DNA from: Vitrella brassicaformis
Taxonomy: Eukaryota; Sar; Vitrellaceae
DNA length: 64,000 nt
Reading direction: 5' to 3'
NCBI GenBank assembly: GCA_001179505.1
Contig: CDMY01000929.1
Location: 175,842 to 239,841, forward strand
A model generated the notes under the pieces. That model did not search any database, was not told where the DNA came from, and saw only the letters and a list, made by a program, of their open reading frames with translations. Positions 32,880 to 49,500 of this stretch are shown piece by piece. Positions within the stretch are counted from its first letter, which is position 1; each line of letters opens with the position of its first letter. Position numbers and translations under genes: made by a program.

Positions 32880-35149
32880 ATGACCGAATCAAACACTGTC
32901 CGCCAGCGCAGCAAGGGCGCCAGCACTCGCACAGAGAAGCCCTCAGGCGATGACAAGAGAGATGAGCAGCACGGCGCAGATGCCCATGCCCCTCACGAGG
33001 CGCCCAACCAGGCTGCAGCCTCTGATCAGCCGCCCAAGGCCGCCCCCAAAGACGTCCCAGTGCTGGTCTCATGGCCGACGTTCTTTCTCATCGGGTTCTT
33101 GGTGGTGACTGCAGTGGTGATCCACAAGCACTGGGTGAGGGACTTCTCGGCGGGCAGCAACTTCGGCCTTCTGACCTACCGGCTCCGCAAGCTGCTGACT
33201 TCCCGAGTCGACACACACTTCTGGGAGCAGAACAGCATGGACAGATACCACCTCAAGGCCTCCATCATGGCCAGGTCAGTCAGACACACAAGGGCAGTCA
33301 GTGCACACAGACGCCCAGACAGGAGCGTATGCGTCCATGCATCTGTGTGTGGCCTTTCTTCAGCGACTTTCGTCGCCTGTTTGCGGAGGTGGAGCCCGTC
33401 AGCGTGGTTTCCAAGCATGCCATCCCCGCTCCGATAGTGGACGACACGCCGCGCATGGAGCAGCCGGTGCATGGGGACATCCCCGACCTCCCCCTCAACC
33501 CCCCACCCTGCCTCTACACGCGATGTGGCCGCAACGAGTCCGGCAGCAACATGGACTTCGACCTGCTCACACCCGACTCAGCCGATGCTGGACCTGGCCT
33601 GCGCTCGTGCTGCCCGTCCGGCTGCTGTGTGGTGGGGTGGACGCCCATCCCAGACGCGCCCGTTAACATCACCTTTTATGTGTCGAGGGCGATAGGGGCG
33701 CGGTATCCCGCCCTGACGCGGCTGCTGAGAGCCAGACAGAGCGACGAGGTTGAGCTGGATGATGCGACGGAGGTCGAGAGGAATGAGACTGATGTGAGGG
33801 CGATGGGTGCAGGGGTGCCTTTGGTGTTTTACGTGCACGGCGGCGGGAGTGCCTTTCTGAATGTGGAGGCGTACGACCATCTGATGCGGTACCACGCCAA
33901 CAGAGTGGATGGGGTCGTGGCGGCCATCGACTACCGGTACCTATGGATCGAGGGATGCAGACACCCACACACGCGCACATGGGGAAAGGGAAGGCATCCA
34001 CCCGACGTGTTTGTTCTGGGTGTTGTTATTTCGCGTGTGTCAGATTGGCGCCGCAGTGGAAGTTCCCCTCTGGTATAGAGGACAGCATTGCCGCCGTCAC
34101 CTGGCTCTACAAACATGCAAGCGACTTCGGGCTCGACACAAACAGGTGACTCAACAAAGTGACGCATGCACACACCACAGCACAGCCCAGCACACCAGCA
34201 ACAATGGTCTGTCTATTGTATGTGCTGTGCAGGTTTGTGCTGATGGGGGACAGTGCTGGTGGCGTCATTACCCTGAGCATGATGGGTATGGCGATCGTGC
34301 GTGAGCTGCCATGGGTGCCGTCGATCAAGGCACTGGGGCTCATCTATCCGAGTGTGTCGGGCTGCATGATGACACAAAGCCTCGCCAAGTGAGCCAGGCA
34401 GGGAGGGAGGGAAGATGGAGTCTGTCTGTGGTCTATGTGCGTGTCCTACGTCTGTCTGTCTGTCTGCCTGTGTGTGTGTGTGCTCTGCGTGTGATCCCCT
34501 TCCTCAATCATTAAAACAAACAGGCATTCTGACTTCCCTGCGATCAACGTGCACAGCATCTTCTGGTTCAAGATGCTGGTGAGACCCCACCTCCCTCCCC
34601 GCAGACACACACCCACACGATGCCCAGCAGGTTACAGTGTCTGCTCCCTCCCTCCGTCCCTCCCTCCCTCCCTCGTGTCGTGTGTCAGTACTGGCGCAGC
34701 CCCAACGAGTGTTTCGACTGGCGCGCCTCCCCACTGCGAATGCCGCACTCACTGCTGCAGAAACTCCCACCTGCCGTCATGTGTACGGGCCCACACACCA
34801 CACAGACAGACAGACAGATGCAGGTATGTACCTGCACCTGTCTGTGTTGGTGTGTTGGTTGGCTGGTTCAGTCCAGTATTCGCATGACCCTCTGAAGGAC
34901 AGCGGTGTGCTGCTGCATCACATGATGGAGGACGCCGGCAACCAGGGACAGCTCGTCATCATGCCTGGTACGTACTTACACACAAACACACACACACACA
35001 CACACATCGGCACACATGGTGCACCACCGAGACTCACAACGACTGTGGTTCCTGCAGGTGTGCATGGGATTTACGGCAGCGACCGTTTCCCCTACGGCAT
35101 GGAGGCCATGGACACCGTCATGCAGTTCGTCACAAAACACCTCGAGTGA
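32880..35149 (+). CDS. membrane-anchored HSL-type alpha/beta hydrolase (esterase/deacetylase)
   Basis: ATG 32880. About 60 charged, disordered residues precede a single transmembrane helix (WPTFFLIGFLVVTAVVI), giving a type II anchor. The long second exon (33361 to about 33938) contains the oxyanion motif FYVHGGGSAFLNVEAYDHL and AAIDYR. Later exons give LAPQWKFPSGIEDSIAAVTW, the nucleophile elbow FVLMGDSAGGVITL (Ser of GDSAG), the probable catalytic Asp in YSHDPLKDSG and His in MPGVHGIYGS. The order HGGG, GDSAGG, D, H defines the hormone-sensitive-lipase family, and the N-terminal anchor resembles arylacetamide deacetylase/NCEH1. The first part of exon 2 carries an extra Cys-rich insert (LRSCCPSGCCVVGW). 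Exact substrate is unknown. Stop TGA 35147-35149. Confidence 0.85.
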
Positions 35150-36524
35150 CAGACAGGCTTTTAGAGCTCTTTTTGCGTCATCCTTTGGTGGGGGGGCGGG
35201 CGAAGGAGGGCAGCGGTGAGATGGGGAGAGAAATGAGGCGGGGCATCTCGATTCGGTGGCTGTTTTGCCCACTAATACGACTGTCAGCAGCCCGACCCAG
35301 TGATGCCTTCCTGTCTGTCTGTCTCTCTGTGTCTGCCTGCCCGCGTGTGTCTCTTCCGTGGCGTGTGTGTGGATAGAGGGCGCCCCTTTTGCACCCCCTC
35401 TCTCTTGCAATGCGACTGACTGACTTGTGAATACGTACATTTGTCTGGCCGAGGGCGTATATCTATGTTTATTCGTGACTGACTGACATGATGCGATGCT
35501 GTCTTACCTGCATCTGGCTCTGTGGGTGAGTACGGGTGTGTGTACCGTATCGCTCGATTTGACTTTTTGCCCCTCCCTGACTAGCAAGTCGACGGACTAC
35601 TTTTTGGTGCCCTGCCCCTCCCTGCCTAGCATTCATTATGCGCGTGTGTCTGTGGACGGTGACGGCAAGCAGTCACGTCAACGCAGGTACCTTGTCGTCA
35701 GACTTTGATGTCCCCCAGTCCTCAATCCATGCATCCATCCATCCATCGAGCTCCACACGACACTCACAAGAGGCAAAGGAGTTGTTTTCGCTCACGGAGC
35801 AGCCAGGCACACACACACACACACACTGGTCCCCCCCCCCAGCGCACCCGTCCGCCCGTCCATCCATCCCCGTAGGTAGACTACAACTACTTACCTTCGA
35901 AAACTGTCGAATTCTGTTACCCCTCTGTTATCCAGTGGATTCCCTCCCCGTCAGAGTCAAAGTGCGGCGCCGCACCACTCGTCACCGACTGGGAGTCCCC
36001 GAAAGGACAGACAGAGGGACGAGTAGGAAGCAGGCACGATTGATTGATTCCACCATCCGAGCATCTTTCTCCATCCTCTCTGTGTGTGGTGTCTCGTCTC
36101 TGCTCGACCCGCCAGCCCCAACGCAGTCCCCTGCATCCTCCAACAGACGCAGGTTTCGGCGCCGGATGACGCAGGTTGAGCAGGGATCAAGACACTGCAA
36201 GAGAAGACATCAGTCAATCTGGCGATATGATCTGTGGGCCAAAGATCTGCACACAGGGGAGGGCAGCCGTAGGTAGGTAGCTGCTCTCTTCTACGCGCTA
36301 CGAATGCAGCCACCTATACTCATCCAGCCATGCTCCACAAATGAATAAAGAAAACCACACATCCATCCATTCATCATCGAAAGTAGGCCCACCAAAAAGA
36401 CGCACAGATAAAAAGAAACAAACGCAGACACACACCCACCCAGCCATGTATACCGGTAGGGTACCTACACCTATCTATGTTAGTTCGTACGGACTTGTGA
36501 GTGTATGTGTGTGTGGTGTGTGTG
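35150..36524. other. convergent intergenic region, no gene supported
   Basis: 1.4 kb between two converging genes. A 212-codon + frame at 35638-36276 spans CA repeats and CATC runs and has no domain, so I do not call it. A short CCCCTCCCTG..TAGCA direct repeat occurs near 35570-35632. Confidence 0.4.
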
Positions 36525-39036
36525 TTATGCAGCCGTCATGTCGGCATCGGGGGCGCCCGCAGCGGCAGCACCTGGCTGCTCGACGTCACCACCAGCAGGA
36601 GCATCCCCCTCGCCGCCCTCGGCCTTGGCGGCAGCCGCTGCTGCTGGCGCACCATCCTCTGACAACAGCACCGCGCACAGAGGGACAGAGCAATGAATGC
36701 ATGACACGTTGCGTGAGGCCGTTCGTTTCCTTTCCCACCGGTAGTGTTGCCGGTGACGGTCCTAGCACGCTTGGCCTCGGGCTCCTCGGTGCCCTCACCC
36801 TCACCCTCACCCTCCTCCCCTCCCTCCTTCTTGGCGGCTGCCTCGGCCGCCCCGGCCTTGGCCTCATCCGCTTGCTCCTCCTCCTCGCCGCCCTCATCCT
36901 TCATCTCCTCGTCCTTGGCACCGCCACCACCACCACCACCAGCGGCAGCGGCGGGCTCGGCTTCCTCGTCCTCGTCCGTGCGCTCCTGATAGCGACATCC
37001 ATGGACACACAGACAAATGGGCGATGGGGTGGTGGTCGTGGTCGTGTTTGTTGTGTTACGTTTTCGTCTTCCTCCCCCTCGTCCTCATCGTCTTCGTCGC
37101 CCTCGCCCTTCTTGCCCTTCTTGGACGAGGAACCGCCGCCAGTGCCTGACAAACATGACAGGACACGACACACACAAATGAACACGCGTGTGTGGTTGTG
37201 CGTTGTCGGACGGTCTGTCGGCCCACTGACTCTGCTTCCAGGCAGCGAGCAGCTCCTCAGCCTTGTCCTTGTACGGCTGACAGCCACAGAACACACACAC
37301 AGGACACGGTGCGGTGCACCATGTGAGCGTCCATCCATGTGAGCGTCCATCCTCTCCCCGTCCGTCCGAAGTCACCTTCTTTTCGTCATCGTCCATGTCG
37401 TTCCACTCCTCCCCGAGCCGTTTGTTGATTTCCTTGGGTGCGGCATCGACGCCCTCGGCCTCCATCTCCTGCTTCACGGCCGCGCGACGCTCGTTGCAGA
37501 ACAGGATGAACTTGCCGGGCGGGCGCTTCACACCACTGCCGCCCTTCTGATATCATTGGAGAGAGAAGACGACACACGCACACGAGTGGAGTGGATATCA
37601 GATCTGTGTTCGGGGTGGGTGTGGTTTACCTACCGATTTGGCTGACGATGCCTTGGACGAGGTCTTGCCGCTCTTCTTGCTAGACTGCACACACAAAGAC
37701 ACAAGACACCACCCAAGCAGCTGTACACAGCACAGGTGGCCCCTCCCTCCCTGACTGACCTTTTTGCCCCCGGTGCTGTGGAGTTTCTTTCCGGCGAAGT
37801 CCCCCTTGGGGCACGACAGAAACTCAGCCAACTCACTCGACAACTCATCTGCACAAAAGGATGATGATTTCGTCAGGTTTGTTGTGTCGGCGTGTTGTTT
37901 GTCGCTCCGTTCCCTCCCCCACCCTTACCCTTGGTGCCCGAGTGTGTGAGGCCCACGATGGTGCAGATGTCCTGCAGCTGCTTCACCGTGGCCGTCTTCA
38001 AACGCCGCTCCAAATCCTCTTGGGTCTGACAGACAGACGGGCGGATTGACATCACCACACACACACAACGACAAGATGCATTGCATGCATTGCCACCGTT
38101 TCGTGACCGGGCTGGTTTACCGCTGTGCCCTTCTCGCCACTGATGCCCGTCCACTTGCTGATCTCAGGCTTGCGAGTGGTCTTGGTACCGTCCGTCTGCA
38201 CACACGCAGGCACAGAGAAACACGCACACAAATGGATGTCCGCCCTGCCCTGCCTTGGTCGGTAGGTGAAGTGTGTGGTGTCACGTCATACATTGTAGAG
38301 GCAGCGGTGGAACTTCTTGATGTTCTCGTCAGCGATGTGCTTCCACGCCTTCGGGTCCATCAGACTGCCCAGCTTCTCGCCCTTGCCCTGATACACACCG
38401 TCCGTCCACCCACATCGTCCACCCATCACACCACATACAGGCAGCAAGTAAGGCCGTCTGTAGGTACTACACCCCTCCCGCCACCGATTCCGTCCGTCAC
38501 CTACCTTGGGTATGAGGTGTCCCTTCTTCTCCTTGGGCTCCTCATCCTCATGAAGGCCACGGGCGACCTGTGCAGACTGATAAGTAACATACACACATAA
38601 ACAAGCACACACACAGGAGAGATTAATCAGATCATAGCGTGGCACCACCCACCCCTCCACCCACCCCACCTACTTACCGGTTTGTAGAACCCCTCAGCTT
38701 TTTCCTTGCCTCGTCGCGGCCGGTCGCCCTTGTCAGCCACAGCCGCAGCTGCCGCACTGCTGGCTCCGGCGCCCTCTGCCGCCTTGCGCTTCTTCTCGCC
38801 CGCCGATTTCTTGTCCTCCGTCCCGTTCACCATGGCTGCAGGAGCCTCAACCGACGATGTCTCGGCCGCCTTGGCCTGCAGACAAAGTGAGGATGAAAGC
38901 AGAGGGGGGTGAGGGAGCCGCCTGTGAGGCAGATCTGTGCCTCCCTGGCTGAGCCACGAGTGAAGATCGCTATCATTCAAGCTCTTGCACTGGCTTTGCT
39001 CACCTCCGTCTGTTTGGCCTCGTCGGCGCCCTCCAT
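36525..39036 (-). CDS. DEK-like chromatin protein with an added HMG box
   Basis: ATG 39036 opens an acidic/basic tail. From about 38550 downward the DEK core is clear: GKGEKLGSLMDPKAW, NIKKFHRCLYN, KPEISKWTGISGEKGTA (matching the DEK pattern GKGxKL...LYNxxG...GFxxEKG), then a SAP-like helical pair LERRLKTATVKQLQDICTIV and ELSSELAEFLSCPKGDFAGK. After a Lys/Ser linker comes an HMG box: KRPPGKFILFCNERRAAVKQ, EINKRLGEEWNDMDDDEKK and PYKDKAEELLAAWKQ. Very acidic and Ala/Gly-rich stretches follow to TAA 36525-36527. It probably binds and bends DNA in the nucleus and acts on chromatin structure. About twelve introns, nearly all phase 0. It shares a 342-bp divergent promoter with the helicase gene. 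Confidence 0.85.
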
Positions 39037-39378
39037 CTCAACACGCTACCGCTAGATGGATGGGGATGCACGTGCGGGCTGTGTCCGTCCTATCCTAGGT
39101 ACCTGCAAGGCCGGTGGACACTCAGATGACCGCCGACACACAGGTTGATGCCGCCAACTCAAGAGAAGCACAGCCACAGCTACTGCGATACTCCGAAGTC
39201 GTACTCTCTGCGTCGTTTCGCCTCCCGAAATCACTCTTCGCCAATGCGAGCTTTTGCGAGCTTATAACTGGCTGAGTGGGAGAGAAGGAGAGTTTGGATC
39301 CCTGAAAGATCTGCAGCCTTAACCGACACGTGTCGTCTCTCCCTTTCCTGTCGAACGAGAGCGAGCGTATCTCGCTTG
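39037..39378. promoter_or_regulatory. divergent promoter interval, DEK-like / DEAD-box helicase
   Basis: 342 bp between start codons. Carries two copies of TGCGAGCTT only 10 bp apart (39245-39253 and 39255-39263), roughly midway. This is the strongest instance of the recurrent promoter motif. Confidence 0.55.
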
Positions 39379-43540
<4,162 letters not shown>

Positions 43541-45034
43541 ACAGACAGACAGACACAGACACCCTACACACACTGACTGACTGACTCACCAACTCAACTG
43601 GGCTCTTCCATGTCAAATCTCGCTATCTTCTCCTTTCCCCGTGGCCGTCTGTATGTATTGTGTGTGGGTTTTGTTCATCGTGGCCTTTCAAGGAAACACA
43701 CACCTGCCTCTCGTGAGTGAGTGATGGACCGACCAGTCAATTCTCTTTCCTCCCCCCATGTCTGTCTATCTATCCACTGCGTCTGTGTGTGAATGCCTCG
43801 GCGGCCGTGCGTGTGGTTCACTCACAGTGAGTGACGTGAGCGGTCAGCTGGTGACAGCTTTCACTTGCTGACCGCTCTCGCTTCCCCCTGGGTGACCCAC
43901 ACTCCCGCCTGGCCTGCAGGTGCGTGCAGTTTTGGTAGGGTTTTTCCGTGCTCGTCCTTGTACTCTTGCGTTGCGCGTGGGGCTGGGTGAGTGAAGGGAT
44001 GGGTGGAGGGAGGGATGCATGTGGAGTTTTGTCCATGTGTGTCGTGGGTGGGTGTGGGTGCGGTCGAGACCAGGCGAGACAGGACACCCACCAGCCAGCC
44101 ACCCTTCCCTCCCCCATGATCACATACATCCATACAGACGTAAGCAACGTAGATGCATTGGTGCGATGCAATTGTGGGGCGGGCGCGGCGTGCGTGCTGT
44201 GTGATGCCGCCCCCCGTGTGTGTGATCGCTCGCTCCGCCCGCCCCACTTTTTGAACAGGTAGGTAGCGCTGCCCGCCCCAGGTGTGCTGCGCCACCCCTC
44301 TACTGACTCTCTGACTCAGGAAAGGTGAAGGATGTCTTCTCTGCGCAGGTTGTGTCGTGTTGTGTTGCCCATTCACTTGCCGGCCAATAGACAGACAGAC
44401 CGATGGACAGGGGCGTGTTCAGGCACGCCAGCGAATGCAAGACAGGTGCTCTGTATGTCTGTGTATGCGATGCGATGCGATGCCTGCGGTTTTAGAGAGA
44501 GATAGCTGCTTGCCTTCCTGTCTGGCTGGTCCGTCGGGTCGGTCGGCGCGGGCTCTGCGGCCCCGACCTCACAAAGTGATCAAGTAGAGATGGCTGGCAG
44601 GCGGGCAGGGACGCAGGCAGGGAGATAGACAGACAGCAGGTGGGCTGTGTTTTGTCGCTGGCTAGCTGCTGTCGTCGAATGAAAGCAGGCAAGACGGTGG
44701 TGGGATTTTGCATCCGGTGCACATACAAAACGGGCATGCATACTTGCGTGCGTGCGTGCGTACTCATTGAATTGAGTGAGACCTCTCTGATATAATACCA
44801 TACCGATCGATCAATGAGTGACAAATGGCTGTCTGCCTGGCTGGCTGGCTGGCACATCAATTTTCGGCACAGGGGAGACCGGTAGGTAGGTAGATGCGTA
44901 CACCGATACATACCATACCATACACAGAGAGGAGAGGAGACGAGAGGAGAGCTGTCATTTAATGTGTGTCCGTGTGTGTGGGTGTGTATGTGTGTGTGTA
45001 TGTGCCCGGGGAAAGCACTGCTGAGAGGAGAGCT

Positions 45035-45067
<33 letters not shown>

Positions 45068-45939
45068 GACACACACATGGCCGTGTTTTGTCATCAGCAT
45101 GATGATCCATCCATCCACCATCTATCTATCTATCTCTGCTTCCTTCCTTCTTTCCTTTTTGTCACTTTGCTGCGTGGCCCTGCAGCGCCCCACCTCACAC
45201 AATGACATTCATTGATGCGTTGCGTACATACTTACGTAATGTTCACAGGTAGGTAGGTAGGCAGGTGTGCCTGCCTCTCAGGCTGGCTGGCTGTCCGTCG
45301 GGAGGCGGGAGGCGGGGGCGGGCTTTTGTTAAAAACAGGCCGGCTCACTGTGTCACTGTGTCTGTCGGGTCATTCATGTTCATTGGTTCATGTCCCCAAT
45401 TGCATACTTACCATGCCATTCCATTCCATGGATACACATACCATACTGTCGACGGCCGGCCGCCATCTGCTCGTTTTGAAGGGCTGACCGGCTGGCTGCT
45501 GGCCATCCTGCTCGCTCCCTCCCACCTCTCCTCTCACCTCACCTCCCTCCCTCCCTCCCTCCCTCCAGATGATTGTTTGTCTGTTCTTGGCGGGAGCCTC
45601 TGTCTGCCTCTCTTTCTCTATCTCTTTCACGCCGACTCTGTGACCACTCACTGACAATCGAATAGTCTGCGTGCGAGAGCGAGGGGCGCGCTATGTTCCG
45701 CCGTCAATGAATGAACACGGGAGGCGGGCGGCGAGGGGGAGAGGGAGAGAGGGATCTGTATTCGCGGCCTGTTTTCCCCATACGGTGCCATGCGTTGTTT
45801 CCCATTGTTTGCCATTGTTTTGTTGAAAGGACTCGCCCGTAAAAGGACTCGGCTTTTCAAGGAAATCTGTATCATTCGTTTTGCATGTCTGTGTGTGTGT
45901 GTGTGTGTGTGTGAATGCAGCAAGGGGGAGGTTTGGGGG

Positions 45940-46239
45940 NNNNNNNNNNNNNNNNNNNNNNNNNNNNNNNNNNNNNNNNNNNNNNNNNNNNNNNNNNNNN
46001 NNNNNNNNNNNNNNNNNNNNNNNNNNNNNNNNNNNNNNNNNNNNNNNNNNNNNNNNNNNNNNNNNNNNNNNNNNNNNNNNNNNNNNNNNNNNNNNNNNNN
46101 NNNNNNNNNNNNNNNNNNNNNNNNNNNNNNNNNNNNNNNNNNNNNNNNNNNNNNNNNNNNNNNNNNNNNNNNNNNNNNNNNNNNNNNNNNNNNNNNNNNN
46201 NNNNNNNNNNNNNNNNNNNNNNNNNNNNNNNNNNNNNNN
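45940..46239. other. assembly gap, 300 N
   Basis: A run of exactly 300 N, bounded by G runs on both sides (GGGGG before, GGGGGGG after). A homopolymer-induced break is likely; unlike the first gap, the flanks are not duplicated. Confidence 0.99.
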
Positions 46240-46423
46240 GGGGGGGAGAGTTTCTGCGTATAGCAAACGCACACACGCACTTACGGGCTGCCCCAAAAGC
46301 TCGTTCCTGGCGTGTCGCGTCATATCAGTGCACTGCATGACTGTGTGTGTGGGCGGGCAGGTTGGCTGGCGATTTCTATCTGTCCCTCTGACTGACGTGT
46401 CCACTGTTTTCTACCTCCTTGCC

Positions 46424-46454
<31 letters not shown>

Positions 46455-48410
46455 TGTATGTGCGTGTCGAGTGAGTCAGGTGAGTGCCTCAAAAAGTGGC
46501 GGGCACGGCAGTGGGTCAGTCAGGCAGGAGGGCGACAGTCAGTAATGATAACGGTCAAGACGCGAGAGCGACGAATTAGCTGGGAACGATGTGTCCCTTT
46601 CCTGCCTGCCTGCCTGCCTACATTGATCAACCTTTCTTATACCTAACGCTGCCTGCTACTTATGCATAGATAGAGACAGACATATACTCAATTACTGCCT
46701 GCCTGCCTGCCTGCGGTCGGTCAGCACGCTTACCTCACGAGGGGAGGGACAGAGCGTCCTAAGCCTGCTCGCTCTGTACTGCGCCGCCTCTGTCTGTCTT
46801 TTGTGATGGTTTGTCCCCTACGTATGACTGACTACACATCCATCCATCCATCCCTCCGTCCGTCGATCGTCTTGCATCGCATCGCCATGCTCATCCATCC
46901 CTTGATTGTGGCCTCGCATCCCCACCTGACGAGGAGGGTGGCTGACATGACAATACCCATTCTCGGGACAGACTGCCGGATTGATGGACTGGCTGCTGCG
47001 TGGCGTTACGTGAAGACCTGACTGTCTTGTCTGTCTGTGAGTCGGGGCGATGAGATGAAGTGCGATGAAGTGAGAGAAGCTGGCTGCTGTTGTATGTATC
47101 TATCTACCCGGGCGGGCAACGGGTGGGTAACAGGTGGGTGGGCGGGCTGGTGTGCTGTGCTGTGCCGTGCCTGGCTGACCTGACTTGAGACACACTGGTG
47201 GTGGACAGATAGATAGAAGACGTATCCCTGACTGTACAGAGACCGGCCGCATTTCCACCTGCTACAGGCGGGCTTGCTGACCGACCCAAGTACACACGCG
47301 ATGCGATAGATGGGGTGGCGGGGGTGTGATGGGCCAGGCCACTGGCTGGGCTGGCTGATCCAGAGAGGCTGCATTTTCCCTCCTGTGAGCCGCCTTGCGT
47401 GCTGTCGGCTCTCCGGCGCGCGGGCGGGAAGAGGGGACGACGGGCGGGATGCCTGTCTGTCTGTCTCCTCTTAAGTCTGGGGGGCAATGGAATGATGATT
47501 CCCACGTCTGTCGGTCGGTTGCTTTGTCCGATCTGGGAAACGACACGCGCCTCGCCTGGCCTGGATCGGACCAATGAATGAGTGTATCAGTCAGTCAGTC
47601 AGGTCAGTCAGTTACCTGCATAGCTCTTGCCTCGCCTTTTGCTAGCCTAGCTTGGCTGCCGTGCCCCTCCGTCTCTCTCACTCATTCACTCATACACATA
47701 GATCAAATTGGCCCGTCGCGCCCTTCTGAGGCGCCCCGTACTGCTGGCTGATGTGTGTGAGAGGCTTGAACGGACACGCGCTCATAGACTGACTGGGCTG
47801 CGTGTGATGTGAGAGTGAGAGAGTGAGCAACGAACGGGACAGATAGATGTGTCGCGTGTGTACTGTACAGCGGTCAGACAGGACAGACAACACAAACAGA
47901 CAGGGGCGCTTTCCGGCGCTCCTCGTGCCGGTCTCTATCTGTGTATGAGTGTGAGTGTGAGTGTGTGTCCACCACCCAGCCATTGATTGATTGCATGATA
48001 TGCGTCTGTGGGCTCGCTCCCCCTTTTCCGCCCGCCCACCTTGTGCTGTGCATGACCAGGGACTGCAACAAACGCGACGGATGCCACGGACGGTTGCCTG
48101 CCCGCCCGCCTGATTGTGTGCGTGCAAGCCGTGCTGACTGATGCTTCATATCTGAAGTGGAGCTATTTGTACTCGCTGCCGTGCCGTGCAGGTGCATGTG
48201 TGTGTGTGGACTCATTCATGGCCCCCCATCTTTGCCTGCCTGCCTGCCTGCCTGTGACCGATTGTACCAAGTTGTTCATGCTGTCAGTGTTGAATGAAAC
48301 CAAACCCTTCTTCCGCAGTGATCCATACACACATTCAGGAGTGCGTACGCATTTGGGAAATTCTCTCTGTGCAGCCTCCCTGTGTATCTTTCGGCCGTTT
48401 CTGTAGAGGT

Positions 48411-48456
48411 AATCCGATGCTGCGGTGTTGTGACAGCACTAGATGACCTCTACAAC
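48411..48456. other. small 46-nt inverted-repeat hairpin
   Basis: TGTAGAGGT (from 48412) pairs with ACCTCTACA (to about 48454). After one A/G mismatch ATC/GAT pairs, and an inner GCTG/CAGC closes the loop. It is isolated in non-coding DNA downstream of TBP. It could be part of a small RNA or chance. Confidence 0.35.
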
Positions 48457-48726
48457 ATCGAGACACAGAAGGAGACGCAGAGCAAACAGCCCATCACAAG
48501 CCCAACAAGCTCCATTCAGTCTGTCTGTCACTATTGAGCATTACTCGTCCGTCGCTCAGGCGGAGAGGTAAGTCAGTCAGTCAGAAGACACTCGAAAAAG
48601 CCCATGCGCTCGCACGGGTTGACCCACTTAACCATCCCACCCATCCCACCCACCGCATATATACATGAGTCAGTCAGTGAGCCACTCCCTCCCCCATCGC
48701 AACCAACGCAGCAGCCGTCCCGTCTG

Positions 48727-49500
48727 TCACAGCTTGTTGTAGTTCAAGAGTATGGGGTAGAGGTGTCGGAAGGCCATGTGCAGCTCCTCCTCAGACCTCG
48801 CGCCGCTCAGCGACACCTTCCCCGACACAAACACCAGCGCCGTGCAGCTGCACGCCTTCTCCCCCCCCTCAACCCTCTCGTCCTTGACCTTGAGCACATC
48901 CCTGAACCGGAACACGCAGCCCGAGAAGAGCTCCGGCTCGTAGCTGCACCGCTCCCGGTGGTCGAAGGCCAGGCCCTCCAGCCGGACGGGGAAGCCGACG
49001 TCTGCCGATGCGATGACGTTCTCGACCTTGAAGTTGGCGAAGACCACGTCGGGGAAGCCCACCTTCTGGATGATGCGGGCCATCCTCTTGCCGCCCAGCT
49101 TGGCGTCCTTCTCCGTCTTGCTGCCCGATATCATCATGCGGCCCGTCCGGAACACCAATGCCGTGCACCGCGGCTCCCGTATCCGCATGACCACTGCGTT
49201 GATCTTCTTGGGGTTGAACTCAGAGTTGCGCGTGGACAGTGCGATGGACTTGAGGTCCAGCTCCCTCCCCAGCTGCACAGACGCTATCAGGTTCTGTACC
49301 CTGGGCTTCATCTCAGGCGGCGGCTCGGCGGAGGGGACCAGGGCGCTCTCTGAGGAATCAATGGCGTCAGCTGCGGCTGCCGAGGCGCCGGATGGGACTG
49401 CGAGGGCGAGGGAGCTCTCCGGTGAGGGCTCCTTCTTGGGAGGGATGGGGAGAGGGATGGGAACGGCAGGAGGCCCATCAGGATCCAGCAGGATGCTCAT
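48727..49500 (-). CDS. TBP: TATA-box-binding protein (TBP), single exon
   Basis: 257 codons with no intron, unlike its neighbours. After about 64 disordered Pro/Ser/Ala residues, the two-repeat saddle begins: RVQNLIASVQLGRELDLKSI, NPKKINAVVMRIREPRCTAL and VFRTGRMMISGSK. Repeat two is KVENVIASADVGFPVRLEGL, CSYEPELFSGCVFRF and VFVSGKVSLSGAR, ending FRHLYPILLNYNKL. Phenylalanines that intercalate at the TATA box are present in both FRTG and FVSG strands. A Lys/Glu-rich insert (VLKVKDERVEGGEKAC) replaces the usual short turn between the third and fourth strands of the second repeat, on the convex or edge side. It is the general initiation factor for all three polymerases. It is divergent from Ran, with 262 bp between starts. 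Confidence 0.93.
   Translation of the reverse strand: MSILLDPDGPPAVPIPLPIPPKKEPSPESSLALAVPSGASAAAADAIDSSESALVPSAEPPPEMKPRVQNLIASVQLGRELDLKSIALSTRNSEFNPKKINAVVMRIREPRCTALVFRTGRMMISGSKTEKDAKLGGKRMARIIQKVGFPDVVFANFKVENVIASADVGFPVRLEGLAFDHRERCSYEPELFSGCVFRFRDVLKVKDERVEGGEKACSCTALVFVSGKVSLSGARSEEELHMAFRHLYPILLNYNKL

Larger units (their letters stand above)
43541..48726. other. 5.2-kb gene-poor stretch with low-complexity DNA
   Basis: By far the longest interval without a gene here, lying between two convergent 3' ends. It is full of short tandem motifs: TGCC/CTGG runs, GGTAGGTAGG, GA repeats (about 45033-45066), CTCCCTCC runs and CCATCCATCC. I find no exon with plausible splice sites and no tRNA or rRNA. 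It contains the second assembly gap and one small hairpin at 48411-48456. A non-coding RNA cannot be excluded. Confidence 0.45.

Noticed and set aside
35638-36276. A 212-codon + strand ORF after the hydrolase gene
   Set aside because: It crosses CA and CATC repeats, has no recognisable domain, and sits in a convergent 3' interval where it would break the surrounding layout.
43541-48726. tRNA or rRNA genes in the long non-coding stretch
   Set aside because: I looked for tRNA T-loop (GTTCGAATC-like) and acceptor pairing and saw none; no rRNA-like sequence either.
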